The notes under the pieces are model-generated. The model worked only from the letters and a program-made list of their open reading frames with translations. It searched no databases and had not been told where the DNA came from. A DNA stretch of 64,000 nt from Caecitellus pseudoparvulus (Eukaryota > Bigyra: Bicosoecida), in assembly GCA_965644315.1 (NCBI GenBank), contig CBFFRQ010000057.1:62001-126000 (forward strand), given 5' to 3'. Both the position numbers and the translations under genes were made by a program. Positions 8,801 through 20,080 of the stretch are shown one piece after another (positions within the stretch are counted from its first letter, which is position 1; every line of letters starts with the position of its first letter).

Positions 8801-10223
8801 GCATACTTTAGCCGTCTCTGTGGGATCAAACATGGGATGTGACCTGCAACTGGCCACACCTCCCGGAGTGTCCTCTCAGCTGGTCGGTTTCCACCAACGA
8901 ACACTGGCTGCCATGGCCGCCAGCGCGGAGCCCAGCGAGCTAGGTGAAGACGACATCGACGGCGCGTCCACGGTAAGCAAGGTGGCTTCCTTTCTGACCA
9001 CAGACAGGGCGGTGGGCGGACACGATGTGCTCCTCCGTGTGGAAGACAGTCAGCTGCCGGCTCACAAAGCTCTGCTTGCGTGCCGCTCCAAGCGGTTCGC
9101 GGAGCTGCTCGAGGAAGAGGAGATAGCAGACCACGTGACTGAACTCACCTTGCCTGACGTGTCGTGGCAGGTACTGCTGCTCATGCTGGAGTTCATTTAC
9201 ACCGACAACATTTGTGTCCCGCTGACGCCGCTAACACCACACCTCCCTGAGCTCGCGCTTGCTGCAGAGGCCTACCACATTCCTGGGCTTCTGGAAAGCT
9301 GTCGTGCACTGCAGGCGTCCTCTGTTGCAAAACAACACAGGGAAGGTGATGGGTTTGCTGCAGGAGCAGCCTGGTCTGTCGGGACGCGCTCCCTTGCACC
9401 TGACCTGGCAAGCTCGCTCTTGACCCCAACGTGGGCGGACTCGGTGTTCGTCGCTGACGGCGAACGCCTTCTAGCACACCGAGCCATCGTGTGCAGCCGC
9501 TCCCAATTCTTCTCTGTTCTGTTTCAGGAAATCAGTGCGACGGCAGCGGGCGAAGCAAAGAGCACTACCCTCGTCGAGGTGGAGGTGCCTGACTCCAAGT
9601 GGGGTTTTCAGCGCCTGCTCGCCTTCTTGTACACATCAGAGCTGCCCCCTGTCACAGACTCTTTCTTGGCAGCGTGTGGGATGGAGAGTGAAACAGAGGT
9701 GCTCCTACAGGACCTCCTGCTCGCCGACCGATACTCGTTGCAGAGAATGAAGAGCGCCTGCGAATCCTGCATTGGACTGACGTACAGAAATGCGTGCAAG
9801 GTGCTGGAGATCGCAGATCTGGTTAGCGCTCCTCGTCTCAGAGAACGAGCCTTGTCGTTCATCACGTCTCATGTCGCTCAAGTGGCTGCATCGCCTGCCT
9901 TTGTTCACCTTCAACGAGAAGCACCGCAGCTGCTGGTGGAGGTTCAAGCACGCATACGGCAGCGAAACACGACGTACGTGGCACCACCAGCACCCTTGAA
10001 GACGGCTTTGCAAGCAGCAGCGGAGAAAGAACAGGAAGAGCAAGACGAACTGTTCTCTGTTCAGCCGCTTCCCTGGTGGGTGCTTCTCGCCGTGGTGTGT
10101 CTGGGGGTGCTGTACAGCTACGTCGCCGTGTTCAACACCTCCTTTGGTTTCGTAGTCCCTGCTCTAAACGTTGTCGTGCTGTTGGGAGCAGTGGCCGCGG
10201 CCTTGCGCAGCATGGGTGAGTGA
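5817..10223 (+). CDS. RCC1-repeat, double-BTB protein with C-terminal membrane segments
   Basis: Intronless, 1468 residues. Residues 1-490 are not recognised. At about 495-1000 there are six to seven RCC1 repeats, each with the FSWG.G..G.LGHG signature (AFSWGRGDYGALGH, LYTWGSGSDGALGHG, FLWTWGAGGAGQLGDG, LYSWGGGGGSMLGHG), predicting a beta-propeller. Two BTB/POZ domains follow: about 1062-1161 (GGHDVLLRVEDSQLPAHKAL, FIYTDNI) and about 1205-1308 (ADSVFVADGERLLAHRAIV, FLYTSELP), with a BACK-like helical segment after the second. RCC1-BTB proteins usually act as substrate adaptors of cullin-3 ligases. Unusually, two hydrophobic segments (about 1419-1436 and 1443-1465) suggest membrane anchoring. 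The start is the first ATG of the long frame. Confidence 0.88.
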   Translation: MASAEQHNAAEAESIAATLKTALSTAASSPSSSSQTGLHHEAGWVKSAELAGHSHHLTAKAWEVLQRSHEDNVAQDSEVDFPEPGLVPPQTFDVLLRARSRVDAAISALLPTSSAEVEEEAASGAATLKALSRALPRCRNVEEYKECVCLAAGSTPHGPADIEVPHSDVATVPGSRKTGHSSIGPVYWPQERPATDSVGLRQCSLGWLPGEMPRALLVLPDGKEVEDCEALQTSVPEPQLVSLDVFLEQFIAAAVIDDSRHRRVLVNGAEVRDTGEGLLRSTVASLAGALQAEDPALATSTAFVLACSIAMQGLSMSHAHMLCQDSVATLGCPTLVSITPKASRRISTFHVASGRHAGGWGTYVRSAMMQPLRVEPLDEGGEPIASIEATYIVTTAISQDLRPEALRSIQEAGLNPSGSLAPVTVARMATTVDAASHLHVAFLNVPEEGAQQEALEQAIVRDAETEQPTQGLEDFLRAMERRKASEGQALPMHTTAFSWGRGDYGALGHAGFSPREYPEAVPFPATLGFVRIQCISCSWFHSAAVSDMGMLYTWGSGSDGALGHGNTSSVTSPLPVDFFGAEHPLSAVAVACGSDVGGAHTLVIARGRLSEDQAAAASGPRVFAFGFGPALGIGSTADSLRPTEVVHPDWKGDSPHLLTAGGSFSVAVTRSGAAYSWGKWASGRLGHGPIPQRRRSGEPAYLLRPQQVDLLRGTRLLDVAAGEAHVVAVDSHGFLWTWGAGGAGQLGDGLGADSMVPTRLTVEECPDQSDAMDQSPVDSHTPHVAEQVDASITGAGSDMETARSEDGDEAQQSRAQHALRFVHVAAGRSHSLAISASGGLYSWGGGGGSMLGHGDALQRVSAAEDQALAEGAVVSLWSARLPGTVWNRPWLRPRRVQALCGTEGSSGCGIVAADGGAEHSVAVTASGEVFSWGSGPACGLGSATPVLVPSLVSGAASAALLSYNEHGELTAAASPRDASRSFGQELAYLIATSGWHTLAVSVGSNMGCDLQLATPPGVSSQLVGFHQRTLAAMAASAEPSELGEDDIDGASTVSKVASFLTTDRAVGGHDVLLRVEDSQLPAHKALLACRSKRFAELLEEEEIADHVTELTLPDVSWQVLLLMLEFIYTDNICVPLTPLTPHLPELALAAEAYHIPGLLESCRALQASSVAKQHREGDGFAAGAAWSVGTRSLAPDLASSLLTPTWADSVFVADGERLLAHRAIVCSRSQFFSVLFQEISATAAGEAKSTTLVEVEVPDSKWGFQRLLAFLYTSELPPVTDSFLAACGMESETEVLLQDLLLADRYSLQRMKSACESCIGLTYRNACKVLEIADLVSAPRLRERALSFITSHVAQVAASPAFVHLQREAPQLLVEVQARIRQRNTTYVAPPAPLKTALQAAAEKEQEEQDELFSVQPLPWWVLLAVVCLGVLYSYVAVFNTSFGFVVPALNVVVLLGAVAAALRSMGE

Positions 10224-10238
10224 CAGTGCTTGCATTGG

Positions 10239-12474
10239 TCAGTGCTCCAGCAGCGGCTGCTGCAGCGCACCTTGGGGTTGGTTCAAGGACCCTGGGACAG
10301 CGCTGGAGCCTTGCTGCGCTGGACCCACCTGGGGTGTCTTAGGTTTGCAGGGTTGGGCGAACTTCCGAGGGATGAAAACTATTGTGTTGAGTGCGCCAAG
10401 CAGGGCAGCAGCCAGCGGCACAGCAGCCACAACTAGGCGAATGAAGAGGGACTTCTGGTCCGCATGAGCATCAAACAGCGGCTGCAAAAACTGAATGGCC
10501 AGAATGAGGCCCCCGTTACTGGCTTTGTCCAGGAGAGAGAAGCAGCCGTACACGAATGCACCGCTAGCACAGCCGGAGCCCACGAGGTCAGCTTCGAAGG
10601 ACACCGTCGTCACCATCAGCACGGCGTTGCCTGCCCCGAGCACCATGGAGGCCGGGTAGACAAGGTAGGAGTGCTTGGGGTCCAAGAGCAGCATAGCTGT
10701 GCAGGCAAGGCCCGCCAGAACCGTGCCAAGGGCATATGTGAGCCGACGGCCAAGGCGAGCGTTGAGTGGCTTGGCCACCAGGGTGGTCAGGAAGGAAGCA
10801 ATGTACACCAGAAGGGGCACCAGCGCAATGCTGGTTGCGTCCATGTTCAGAGTAGCCGTGACGTAGAAAGGCAGGTACACCTGGGAGATGTTGACCACCA
10901 CTCGAGTGCACATGTAGTTCATGCCGACGATGTAGAAGTCCCACACCCAGAACCAATCGTACCACGCGTACGGCTCCGTGCCATCATCTTCATCGTCACT
11001 GTCACTGGCTTCGGCAAGGGTGGCTGGGATGCCTGCCAGGGCTAGGGGCTCGGGGGGGACGGGGTCTGGGCTGGCGCCGCGGTCCTGCACCGGGACCAGG
11101 CCACCCATGTCGAACGAGGGGCCGGTGGCGGCATCAGCCGAGAGAACACGACGCCAGTCAGGGACACTCATGGCAGTGCTTCCTGGAGAAGCAGCTCGGA
11201 GAGGGCCTTCTGCCGCTGGGCTGGGAAGGTCGTGAAAAGAGCTGGAGCGCTGCTTCACGAGAGCAGGGTGGGCCTTCCTGCACCGCCGGGACCACACGTG
11301 CGCAGGCCGCGGAACTGGGTGCGCGTCCAGGGCGGTGCCTGCTGTGTCCAGGATGTCAACGAACGCTTCCGCCACACTCTGTGTCCTCGTCTTGCTGCCA
11401 GAGCTCACAGTGCGATGGCCGTCCAGGTGGCTGCCTGACGGCGCTGGAGCTGACAGGCCCGCGCTGGCACCCTTGAATGCGCCCCCATCTTGGGAGAAAT
11501 CGTCATGCACAGCTCGAGTGGCCACTGCCCCCACCTGGTCGGCCTTGGCCAGCAACCGCTGAGTGTACTTTTCGAAGCGCAGCATCTGCTCCAGCTCAGC
11601 TGGCGGTCGCTCCCGGAGCAGCACAAGGAAGGCGAGGGAGCAGACCCCGCCCAGACTCATGACCACTAGGGCGAGGTCCAAGTACACGTCAGGGCGCTCC
11701 TTGTTGCTGTTGCTGCCGCCGTTCAGCACGTGGAGCAGCGTGAACATGGTGAGGAACACGATGAGGTTGGACAGGATGGTGTTTCCGTACCTCACGGCAT
11801 TCAGCAAGACGCGCTTGCCATCTTGGGTGGTCAGCTCGGGCACCAGGGACATGTGGCTTACCTGCACCGCTGCCCAGCCGAGGTTGAAGATGGCACAGGC
11901 TATGGCCAGTGCGATGGTCTTCTGAGTCTGAAAGCTGCTGTCCTCGTGGTAGAAGACCGGGTGGCCGGTCGCGAGGCAGGGGGCACACACCGCGAATACA
12001 AAGGTGTACGAGAGCGTGACCAGGAGCACACCTGCAAAGTTCCAAATCTTGCGCTTGCCGAGGCCCCACTGCGGAAAGCCAGTGGTCGCATCGCTGCCGA
12101 GTCCGACCAGCGGAGTAGCGACGGCGTCCTGTGAAAGGCCAGCAGCGCACGCCGCGGTTGCGCAACGGATTTCGAGAACGCAGACAAGGGCGCTCGAAAC
12201 GCACAGCAATCTGCCCCGCAAACATGACGATACCTGCCTCACCACTCTCCAGCTGAGCGGCATACGTCAGGAAGACCAGCAGGTAGCTGAACCATGTTGC
12301 AGCACACAAGTCATTGTAAACGTGACCAAGACTGTACACAAAAATTTGAAAGCGACTCAGTGGTGCCACATCCTCTATCACTCGCGTTGAAGGGCTCTGG
12401 GGTTCAGATCCACGAGGTGCACTGCAGGTGGCGCCTGCGAAATCCCGCCCCGCACCCCGTGCCTTCTGCTGCAT
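10239..12474 (-). CDS. MFSD12-like major facilitator transporter
   Basis: Membrane transporter of the MFSD12 group; the animal member imports cystine into melanosomes and lysosomes. Two exons, 12474-12205 and 12128-10239, give 719 residues with a 76-nt intron (GTGCGT...TCACAG). Family landmarks are SLGHVYNDLCAATWFSYLL, FAGQIADAVATPLVG (spanning the join; family GQVADGLCTPLVG), GKRKIWNFAG, VSHMSLVPEL, YMCTRVVVNISQVYLPFY and GAFVYGCFSLLDKASNG. The central cytoplasmic loop is about 230 residues, Ser-rich and acidic near its end (SDSDDEDDGTEP), much longer than in animals. The C-terminus QQPLLEH looks like a dileucine endolysosomal sorting signal. The stop lies only 15 bp from the convergent RCC1-BTB stop. 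Substrate is not provable from sequence. Confidence 0.88.
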
Positions 12475-12905
12475 CTCTTGTTCCAGGACTGAAAAGGTCT
12501 GCTTGGTGCTAGAGGGTAAAATGCCTTGCAGGCTCTTTTCTTCAAGCTGGGAGCAGCGCTATGTTGGCAGGCACCGCTCCGACCCGCTCTGGTGCCACTC
12601 TGGGGGGCGCCTGCTGAAGCCGTGCCAACTCCAGCGCAGGCCTGGTGCAGGGCGCTGGGGGGCACGTCGGAGATGAGATGCGGCCTTGAGGGCACGCACA
12701 CTGCCAATCCTGAGGTTACCGTGGGGTTCTTTCATTTACTGGTCTCCGTCCGCTTTCCTCCCTGGTGTTCTGCAGCACACCCCCCTGGATCGGGAAGCAT
12801 CGATGACCGCCCGCGCGCAGTGCCTGGCCATCCCACTCAGCGCGCACTCCACCCTTCAAGAAAAGTCTGCATTAAACGACAGCAAGTGGATCAGGCGCAA
12901 GCTGT
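12475..12905. other. Intergenic region upstream of the MFSD12-like gene
   Basis: 431 bp between the glycosyltransferase stop (12906) and the transporter start (12474), both on the minus strand. It presumably holds one gene's 3' flank and the other's promoter. No RNA gene, repeat or convincing protein was seen; short open frames on both strands look random. Confidence 0.5.
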
Positions 12906-15834
12906 CTAAAGAATAGTCGGCACTTGCCATGTGAACGGCACACAGGCATCATCCACAAGTTGGCGGTGCAGCCCTTGCAGGCGAGAAGCCAGGCGTGCAG
13001 GTACGGAGCCGGGGGCCTGAAGCACGCCAAGCACATGCGGCATGCCAATGATCTGCAGGTACAGCCTCACGGCACGGCGGTATGCGCGGCACGTCACTCG
13101 AGGCGGTGGCAGCTCCACAGTCCAGGCGAGAGCGCGGTGCCGCCACTGCAGCGCATCCCACGCTGAGAGGCCCCAGCCGTCTTGTGGCGAGCCCCAGAAG
13201 CGCTGCTGCCCAAGGGCGAGTGGATCGGCGCCCACACCTCGGACAAGAGATGCTGTGCTGCGAATGCGTGTGCTGCCTGGCGCCTTGCCCGCGGGCGGCA
13301 TTCGCCTAACAAAGTCCCGCATGGTCTCACCCTGCCGGGCCGCGAGGGGGTTGCGCTGGCCCTTTGCTTGGGTTGACTTTCCAGGCCGCTGCCAGCGTCG
13401 CTTGCGCTTGCGAGGGGGGCTGGCAGCGGGGCCGCCTGGGAACAGAGCACCCTCGCCGGCATGCCCTGGCTCAGCCGCTGTCCCAGTGACATTCATCCCG
13501 CGATTCTCCACACCAGGGTTGAACTGGGGCGACAGGGGCGAAGTTGGCGCAAAGTGGAAGGCAGGGGGGGCATGGGCGGGAAAGGCTGCCTGCAGGGCTT
13601 CTTGCGCTTCCTCCCCATCCAACACCTGCCCCAAAAGCCAGTGCAGCTTGGTCAGCTTCTTCCAGGAAGAGGCGCCAGCGGCATCCGCTGACATGCTTCT
13701 GCGATGAGGCCGCTGAGGGCTCGGATCCGCATCGCTCCCAGACATGCCAGCTGGCGCCCACTCAGGGTCCATTGGCGGCGCAACATTGTCGCCCAGGACC
13801 ACCTCTCCACGTTGTTGCATGTCCGCAGGGGAGCCGCGGTGCGCGCCTGAGGCGGCAGGGGCTTCGAGGAGGCCAGCGGCACGCTTTTCGGGGGTGCTCA
13901 GGCCAAGACCGATGTCAGCTTCGACAGCAACGTGCTGAAATGCCCAATGGCCGCCGCCGCTCTCGAACCTCGTCAGCTGGCCGTACTTGGCGTCATCGTT
14001 GTACCGGCCGTCGCGGGGTCGCCGCGTATTCACGACCGGCTCCAAGCTGGACGAGTGTGAAGGTGCCGCTGCGCGTGCATGCCGCCTTGGCGCCTCAGTG
14101 GGCACGTGCTTGGCTGCTTCCTGTGGTATCGACTGCAGCATGTTGCGTGCGTCACGGGCGGCTTCCGACTCCCGGTGGAAAGCACAGCCACGCTTGCCCA
14201 GGGCCTTGTCGCGAAGGATCTCCAGGGTTTCATCCACAATCTGCGTGCAGAGTGCAGGGTACGGGGTGCACTGTGTGCTGTGGGCTGGCGTGGGTGGGCG
14301 CAGTGCTCACCTCCGGAGTGAGCGTTGACGAGTAGCCGTCAGCCGCCAAGACAGCCTGCACAGCCTTGCCAAGCTCGACCGCCGCAAGGCAGTCATACAG
14401 CCCCACCCAGACGAAGACACTGCGCTTTGGCGCCCGCATGCGGGAGGCTGTGAGGAGAGGCTGCACCGCCTCCTGGGGGTTCCCGAGCAGGCGCTTTCGC
14501 TGCCCGATGTAAAACATGGGGTCTGCGCGCTGGGGGTCGAACTCGAAGGCCTTCTGGTAATACTCAAAGCCTTGAGCGAAATCTCCAAGGAAGCGCTCTG
14601 ATAGCTCGGCGATGGAGATGTAGGTGAAGTAGGTCTCCTCGAAGCTGTTGGGAGCAGGCACCTCCAACCGCCGCTTGTACCACTTCACGGCCTCTCGAAG
14701 GTGGTCCCAGTCACTGGCAGTGATGTTCCCTGTGAAAGACACAAAGCGCATAGTGCGTGCAGTGAGGCACGCATCATAAGGCGCATCGACCCACGCACTG
14801 GTATCGTAGCCGGCCATGAACACTCCGCGGTGCGAGTCGGCAATGTAGTACAGCGTACGGGGGTCGTCCGGCAACTCCTCCAGATCCTGCATGAGTAGCT
14901 TGATGTACCGGTAGTTGCGCCCTCGCCCAGACATGGTGCGAAGCTGGTAACCTCCCCCCAACTCGTGGATGTGCATGGTTTTTGACTCGCCCACAGTGAT
15001 GCCGCCCCCGGACCCAGCGAAGGGCGGCACGCGCAAGGTCTGGTGCACGCGCCGCTCAATGCGCACGCCAGGCATGTTGCGAAAGATCCAATCCATGCGT
15101 CTGACGTCGGACACGGCGGCAGCGTCTGACCAGAGGTTGTACAGGATCTTATTAGCGCCGATGTCCAGGTCCATCTTGTCAAAGTTGCCTCCCAGCATGC
15201 GCCGCGCAGGGGCGTAGTCTGCGTCCGCAATGATGCCATGGGTGCCTTCAGGGAAGGCCTCCCAGGCCTTTTTCGCAAGCTTTGTCCACGTCGGGCCCAT
15301 GCCGTCAAAGTGCACCTGCACAGGCGCAGCACCGTTTACGGTGTGGGCTGCCGCTGCTCGCGCTTCTCCAGGAGACAACTCACAGTCACGATCTCTCCGG
15401 GAATGTGGCCAACGTGTGCCTTGATGACATCAGGCGAGTTGTCAGTGTTCTGATCATCCAATCCGATGACCCAGTAGTCAATGATCTCCGCCCTGTGAGG
15501 GTGACCAGCGCCCTGGTGCCGAGCGGAAATTGAATGGAGCCACCGTCAAGCGCTCACCACAGCGGCAGGGTCCTGTTCAAGTTTTCCGCCTCGTCCTTTG
15601 TAAGCATGGTCAAGATCAGGGTTCCAGGCGGTCTGCGCGAGGAGATGCACGCCATTCGTGGCACATGCCGCCCTGCAGCGATTGGAGCACGCCGCACCGC
15701 TTGCCATCCACGTAGAAGTGACTTGGCGGGTGTTTCGAGGCATCCAAAGCATCGTGGCGCGCGTCAGCGACTGCACCCGAGCAAAGCAAGGCTAACACCA
15801 CAAGCAGCAGCCATGCTCGAGGAGAGAGAACCAT
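12906..15834 (-). CDS. GT2-type glycosyltransferase with TPR and long C-terminal extension
   Basis: Probable secretory-pathway glycosyltransferase. Five exons, 15834-15698, 15632-15558, 15492-15384, 15315-14311 and 14240-12906, give 886 residues (introns 65, 65, 68 and 70 nt). Residues 1-23 form a signal peptide (RAWLLLVVLALLCSGAVA). The GT2-like fold begins TLILTMLTKDEAENLNRTL and IIDYWVIGLDDQNTDNS, equivalent to the family's VKNEA...DTGSTDGT; IIADADY at about 135-141 supplies the DxD metal-binding motif. TPR-like helices (FAQGFEYYQKAFEFDPQ) follow at about 340-400, an arrangement known from SunS-like enzymes. Residues about 443-886 match nothing I know and are mostly disordered, with a basic run PRKRKRRWQRPGK and a compact final 130 residues. 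Sugar and acceptor are unknown. A separate downstream gene joined by a wrong splice cannot be excluded. Confidence 0.75.
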
Positions 15835-16074
15835 GGCTCGTCAGGGCACTGCCTGGGGGGGGTGAAGCCTTGTGCCAGGCGAGCCTGCAACTGCTGGTGT
15901 GCCAACACACACCCAAGGTGGGCTGGGTCTGCTTGCCAGCACGCCCTAGGAACGTGTACACATCACGCACATGCATTGCACAGGGCTTTTGTTTTACAAA
16001 AGGCCCCGCTGCGCTGTCACTGCTCCACGCATGTCTCCGTGCCACGCATGCCAGAAATCCCTGCTCTCTGCTAT

Positions 16075-19000
16075 TTACAAGCCGCCTGTCGTGGCGGCAA
16101 CATCGTCTGCTGTCATGGCGTCCGAGGTAGCCATGTCCCCACTTGCGCCCTCTCGACGTGTGGAGGTCGGCGAGAAGGCCAGCGTCGCCCCTGCAGCCTC
16201 CCCAGAGCCTGTGCTCTCAGCATCCTCATCGCCGCCTTCTGTGCCAGGCCCAGGCGCCTGGGAGGGAAGGTCAGCCAAGCGGCCACCTGTGGTGCGCTGG
16301 TGGGAATGGGTGCCGCCATGCAGTGGTGAGGCGGTCACCTGTGCGCCGCCAGGCAGCGAGGACTGCTCTGGCATGGCAGGCACCTCCACATCCCCCTCCC
16401 ACTCGTGCTGCACAGGTGCTTGCCCAGACTGCGGGCTGTGCAAGGGGTTCCTCGCCCGTGATGCGCTGGTGCTTCCGGTGGCTCGCTCAGACCTACGCTC
16501 CTGCCCCCTCGCTTTTGCCACTGCCAGGGGGTTGTTCACGGTTGTGCCGGGCGAGAAGCTGGCTCGCGCAGGGGACCGGCGTGAGGGGCTGTGTGAGCCC
16601 ACCTGGCGCCGCCCGGTCGCAGAGTGGGCCGCCAGCACGCTCTGGGCGTCTCCTTTCAGCTCCAAGTGAAACTTGGAGCCGCTGCGCCCTGCCTGGCCCA
16701 GAACGGTTGCGGAGCGGGTGGAGGCCCGGCCTTGCGACACGGAAGGCGGCGCCGCGGACTCGGCGTCGCCAACAAGGTCCAAGTTGCGCAAAGAACCCTG
16801 CCGCAGCGTACCGAACATGCCCAAGCCGCTTTGTGACATGCGCTGCTTTTTGCCCCTCAGCTGTCGGCGGGCACCGGGAGGTGACACGGACCCCCGCCGC
16901 GCCATGTCCACCAGAGCTTCCGTGGTGTCTCCGCCAACCACAGTGTCGGGTCTGAGCGGCGAAGGTGCGTCGTCATCTTCTTTGGGCTGCCGCAGCGCCC
17001 ACACGCACATATGCCCCCCCCGAGATCCACTCAGCAGGAATTCATCCGATGGGGCGAGCAAAGTGGACGGTGCAAAGACACTGGCTGAAGACGGGCGCAG
17101 CGTCGCATGGAAGCGCCGCAGCGCTCGGAAAGGCTCTCCTTCGCCCCCCGGCACCGTGTGCCACTGCAACACCAAGCCAGAGGAGTCTGCAGACAGCAAC
17201 TGCCGGCCACTCGGCGTGCAGGCGAGGTCTGCAATGTGGCCCGAGTGTCCGTGCAAGCCACAAAGAGGGCTGCGCTGGCGCAGGTGCGAGGCTGCCGATG
17301 CCCGGTCCCCCTGAGCCATGCTGCGCACACCAGGTGCCCCGCCTTCGCCCAACCACACGCACACTGTGCCGTCCCAGCCCCCGGTGAATACCAGACCTTC
17401 ACTGGGCCCCCCAGGAGGGGCCCACACCGCACAAGAAACGACGCCCGTGTGGCCAGCACAGGGACCGACGGCCACCCCCTCTGGGGGCGAGGCCGAGCCT
17501 TCTGCGAGGGCAGATGTCCACACCTTTGTGGCTCGGGGTGTCCCGCCGGAGCTACACTTGACGGTGAACATTTTCACTGTGTGGTCATCGCCTGTGGTGA
17601 TGAGGGCCGCCGACGCATCTTCGGCAGCCCCTCCCCGGAAGGCGATGTGTGTCGTGCGAGAGGTGTGAGGGCGGAGAGTGAGTGAAGGCGAGATGAGGGT
17701 CAGGGCCATGCTGCCTTTCGAGCCAGGCAACACGGCAGCGTCAGCGCCCTTCTGAGGGCTGCTGCTGCCGGCCATGCCAGCCACATTCCACAGACGCACC
17801 GTGAAGTCTGCGGCAGCTGTTGCCACAACTTGCTGGTTAGGGTGCAGGGCAACATCCAGCACACGCCCTTCATGGCCCAGCAAGGCGCCAATTTCTACAG
17901 CTCTTGCTGCAGCGCCTGCCGTGGCCAAGGCAAAGACACGCACAGAGTAGTCTGCAGCGGCCACGAACAACAAGCGAACAGAGAGAGGCTCAGGCGCCCC
18001 TGCTCCTGTGACGTCTGCAAACGCCTCTGCCATGCCCGGTACGTGTGCGCTGCCCAGCGTCAGGGCAGTCGCAGCGGTGCCGATGCCTGCCGCAAATAGC
18101 CGCACGCCTGTGCTCATGTCCAGCACACACACCTCTCCGTCTGCTGAGGAGGAGATGAGGAGGGACGGCGCGCTGTCTCCACCGTCGATGGCAGCTGCGC
18201 CAGTGATGGTGCTGCTCCCGCCCTGCATGACCGCACTCGGGCAGCGACTGGCTAACGCGTACGCCCAGCGCTGGGAAGCCGGCACGACATCCAAGGCGGG
18301 CAGCACAGCCGGAGCAGGCGGCAGCAGAGAGAACAGCATGAGGGCGCCATCCGTGGTGGTGAGTGCAAAGGCATGCCCGGAAGGGGACGCAGCCATGCTG
18401 CAGACGCCGACGGCGTTGGCTGCCAAGGTCGCGCCGTCAGCGAGCCGGCCGGGCATATCTCCCGACAGCCCACGCGTGGCATCGCCGCCGAGGACGCCAG
18501 AGGTGACCAGCTCACTGGGTGATCGCGTGCGCGGCAGCAGCATGCGCTGGGAAATGGTCACGTCAGGCAGGGCTTTGTGCGTGCCTGGATGTGCATCCTC
18601 AGCTTCTGCTGCGCGGGCGCCTCCGGCATTGGGGTCCAGGGCCGTACCAGCAAGAATGTCGGCCAGAATGGCATCCAGCGCTGCCTCGTCTTCGGCAGAC
18701 CGCGTGGAGATTCCAGACTCATGGGGGCGGCTGAGGGTCGAAGCTGGAACTGACCACAAAATAACGCTGCCATCCATGCTGCAAGAAACGACAAAGTGGT
18801 CCTCGCCGTAAGCCGGCTCCACACCTCCCCCCAGTGACACCTCCTGCACATTCGACAAGTACCGGTGGGTGCATGGCAGCAGCATGCGGACGTCTCCCCG
18901 GTGGGCACCGTCCAGACCCGCACTGCTGTCTCGGACCTCGCCTAGGTCTTTAAAGGTCTCTGCATCCCAAGCCAGGATTTCGTTGTCCCGGCCGCCCGTC

Positions 19001-20080
19001 AGCAGGCGTGAGCCATCCGGGGACCACACCACAGTCGTCACGTCGCCCCGGTGCCCCTCCATACTACCCAGCACCTCGCAGCGCGCACTGGAGGCACCAG
19101 CCGCCCCACCCTGCCTGCCTTCTGCCACGGCGGCCTGTTCGAAGCGGGCTGAGATGTGCGTGGTGTCCCACACTTTGATAGCCCCGTCCCGGCCGGTGGT
19201 GGCTAAGCGAGCCGCCGTTGGGTGCGATGCGATGCTCAGCACCGCATCTTTATGGGCGTCAATGGTCTCCAGCAACTGCATGCCGTTGAGAAACATGGTA
19301 CGGGGCGGCCCAGGCTTTGTTGGGTCTTGAATCAAGCCCTTGGCCTGTCTGCCAGGCTGCAGCTGCCGCACATCCCACAGCTTCACGTCAGTGTCCTTGC
19401 TGCCGCTGGCCAAGACCACGCCAGGAATGACCCAGGCCAAGCACTCCACATCGTGGCTGTGCATGGTCACACCTCGCCCCGCTGCCTGCTCTTGCCGTTG
19501 CTGAGTAGAGTCAGCCACTGGCAGGAAGGCCACGCAGTACCCAGCGTCCACGTTCCAAGCCCAAATGCCGTCCGTTCCCGCCGAAAACAAAATGGAGGCA
19601 TCAAGGGGACTCCACAGCAGGTCCAGCACCCGCCCTGTCTGCCCTGAGAGCACAGCCACCGTCTCCGTGTCCCAGCTTGGTGGCCGAGGCGCCGGCGCAA
19701 GCGCGGCTTTCCCGGATTCTTCTTTGTGTCCTTGCAGTAGCGAGCCTGCAGGCTGAGGGGCGTCCACAGAGGCCACCAACACGCTGCCATCTGCTGACAC
19801 AAAAGCAATATGATCGCCTCGCGAATTCCAAGCAACAGGGGAACGCTCTTGCACGCCGAAGGAGTGGTATGGTTGCAGCACGCCCTGTAATCCCGCAAGT
19901 CCCCCCCAGCCAGCTTGGGCAGCTGCCGCTGCCGCGCTATCCACGACGACAGGCGGCGCAATCTGCGAGAGGGGAAAGCTTGTGCAAGGTTAGTGCCAGG
20001 GCACGGCAGCCGCTCTCCCGTAGCTCACGTACAGGCGGGGAGCTGCTGCTTGCATCAGCGGGAGGAGGTGCACTGGCCAT
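16075..20080 (-). CDS. Large WD40-repeat protein, two predicted propellers
   Basis: Two exons, 20080-20033 and 19962-16075, give 1311 residues; the 70-nt intron has a GTACGT donor and a TCTCGCAG acceptor. I count about 14 WD-type blades between residues 40 and 1005, enough for two seven-bladed propellers. Clear examples are SGSKDTDVKLWDV, TGRDGAIKVWDT, TGGRDNEILAWD, ATAAADFTVRLWNV, TGGWDGTVCVWLG and LSGSRGGHMCVWAL. A Ser/Arg/Gly-rich disordered tail of about 300 residues follows. WD40 proteins act as assembly platforms, and no domain here identifies the subfamily. The first exon is short (16 residues, Ala/Pro/Ser-rich), so the exact start is less certain than the body. Confidence 0.82.

Noticed and set aside
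10464-11045. A 193-codon plus-strand frame opposite the transporter.
   Set aside because: The minus strand matches MFSD12 over its whole length, including membrane segments.
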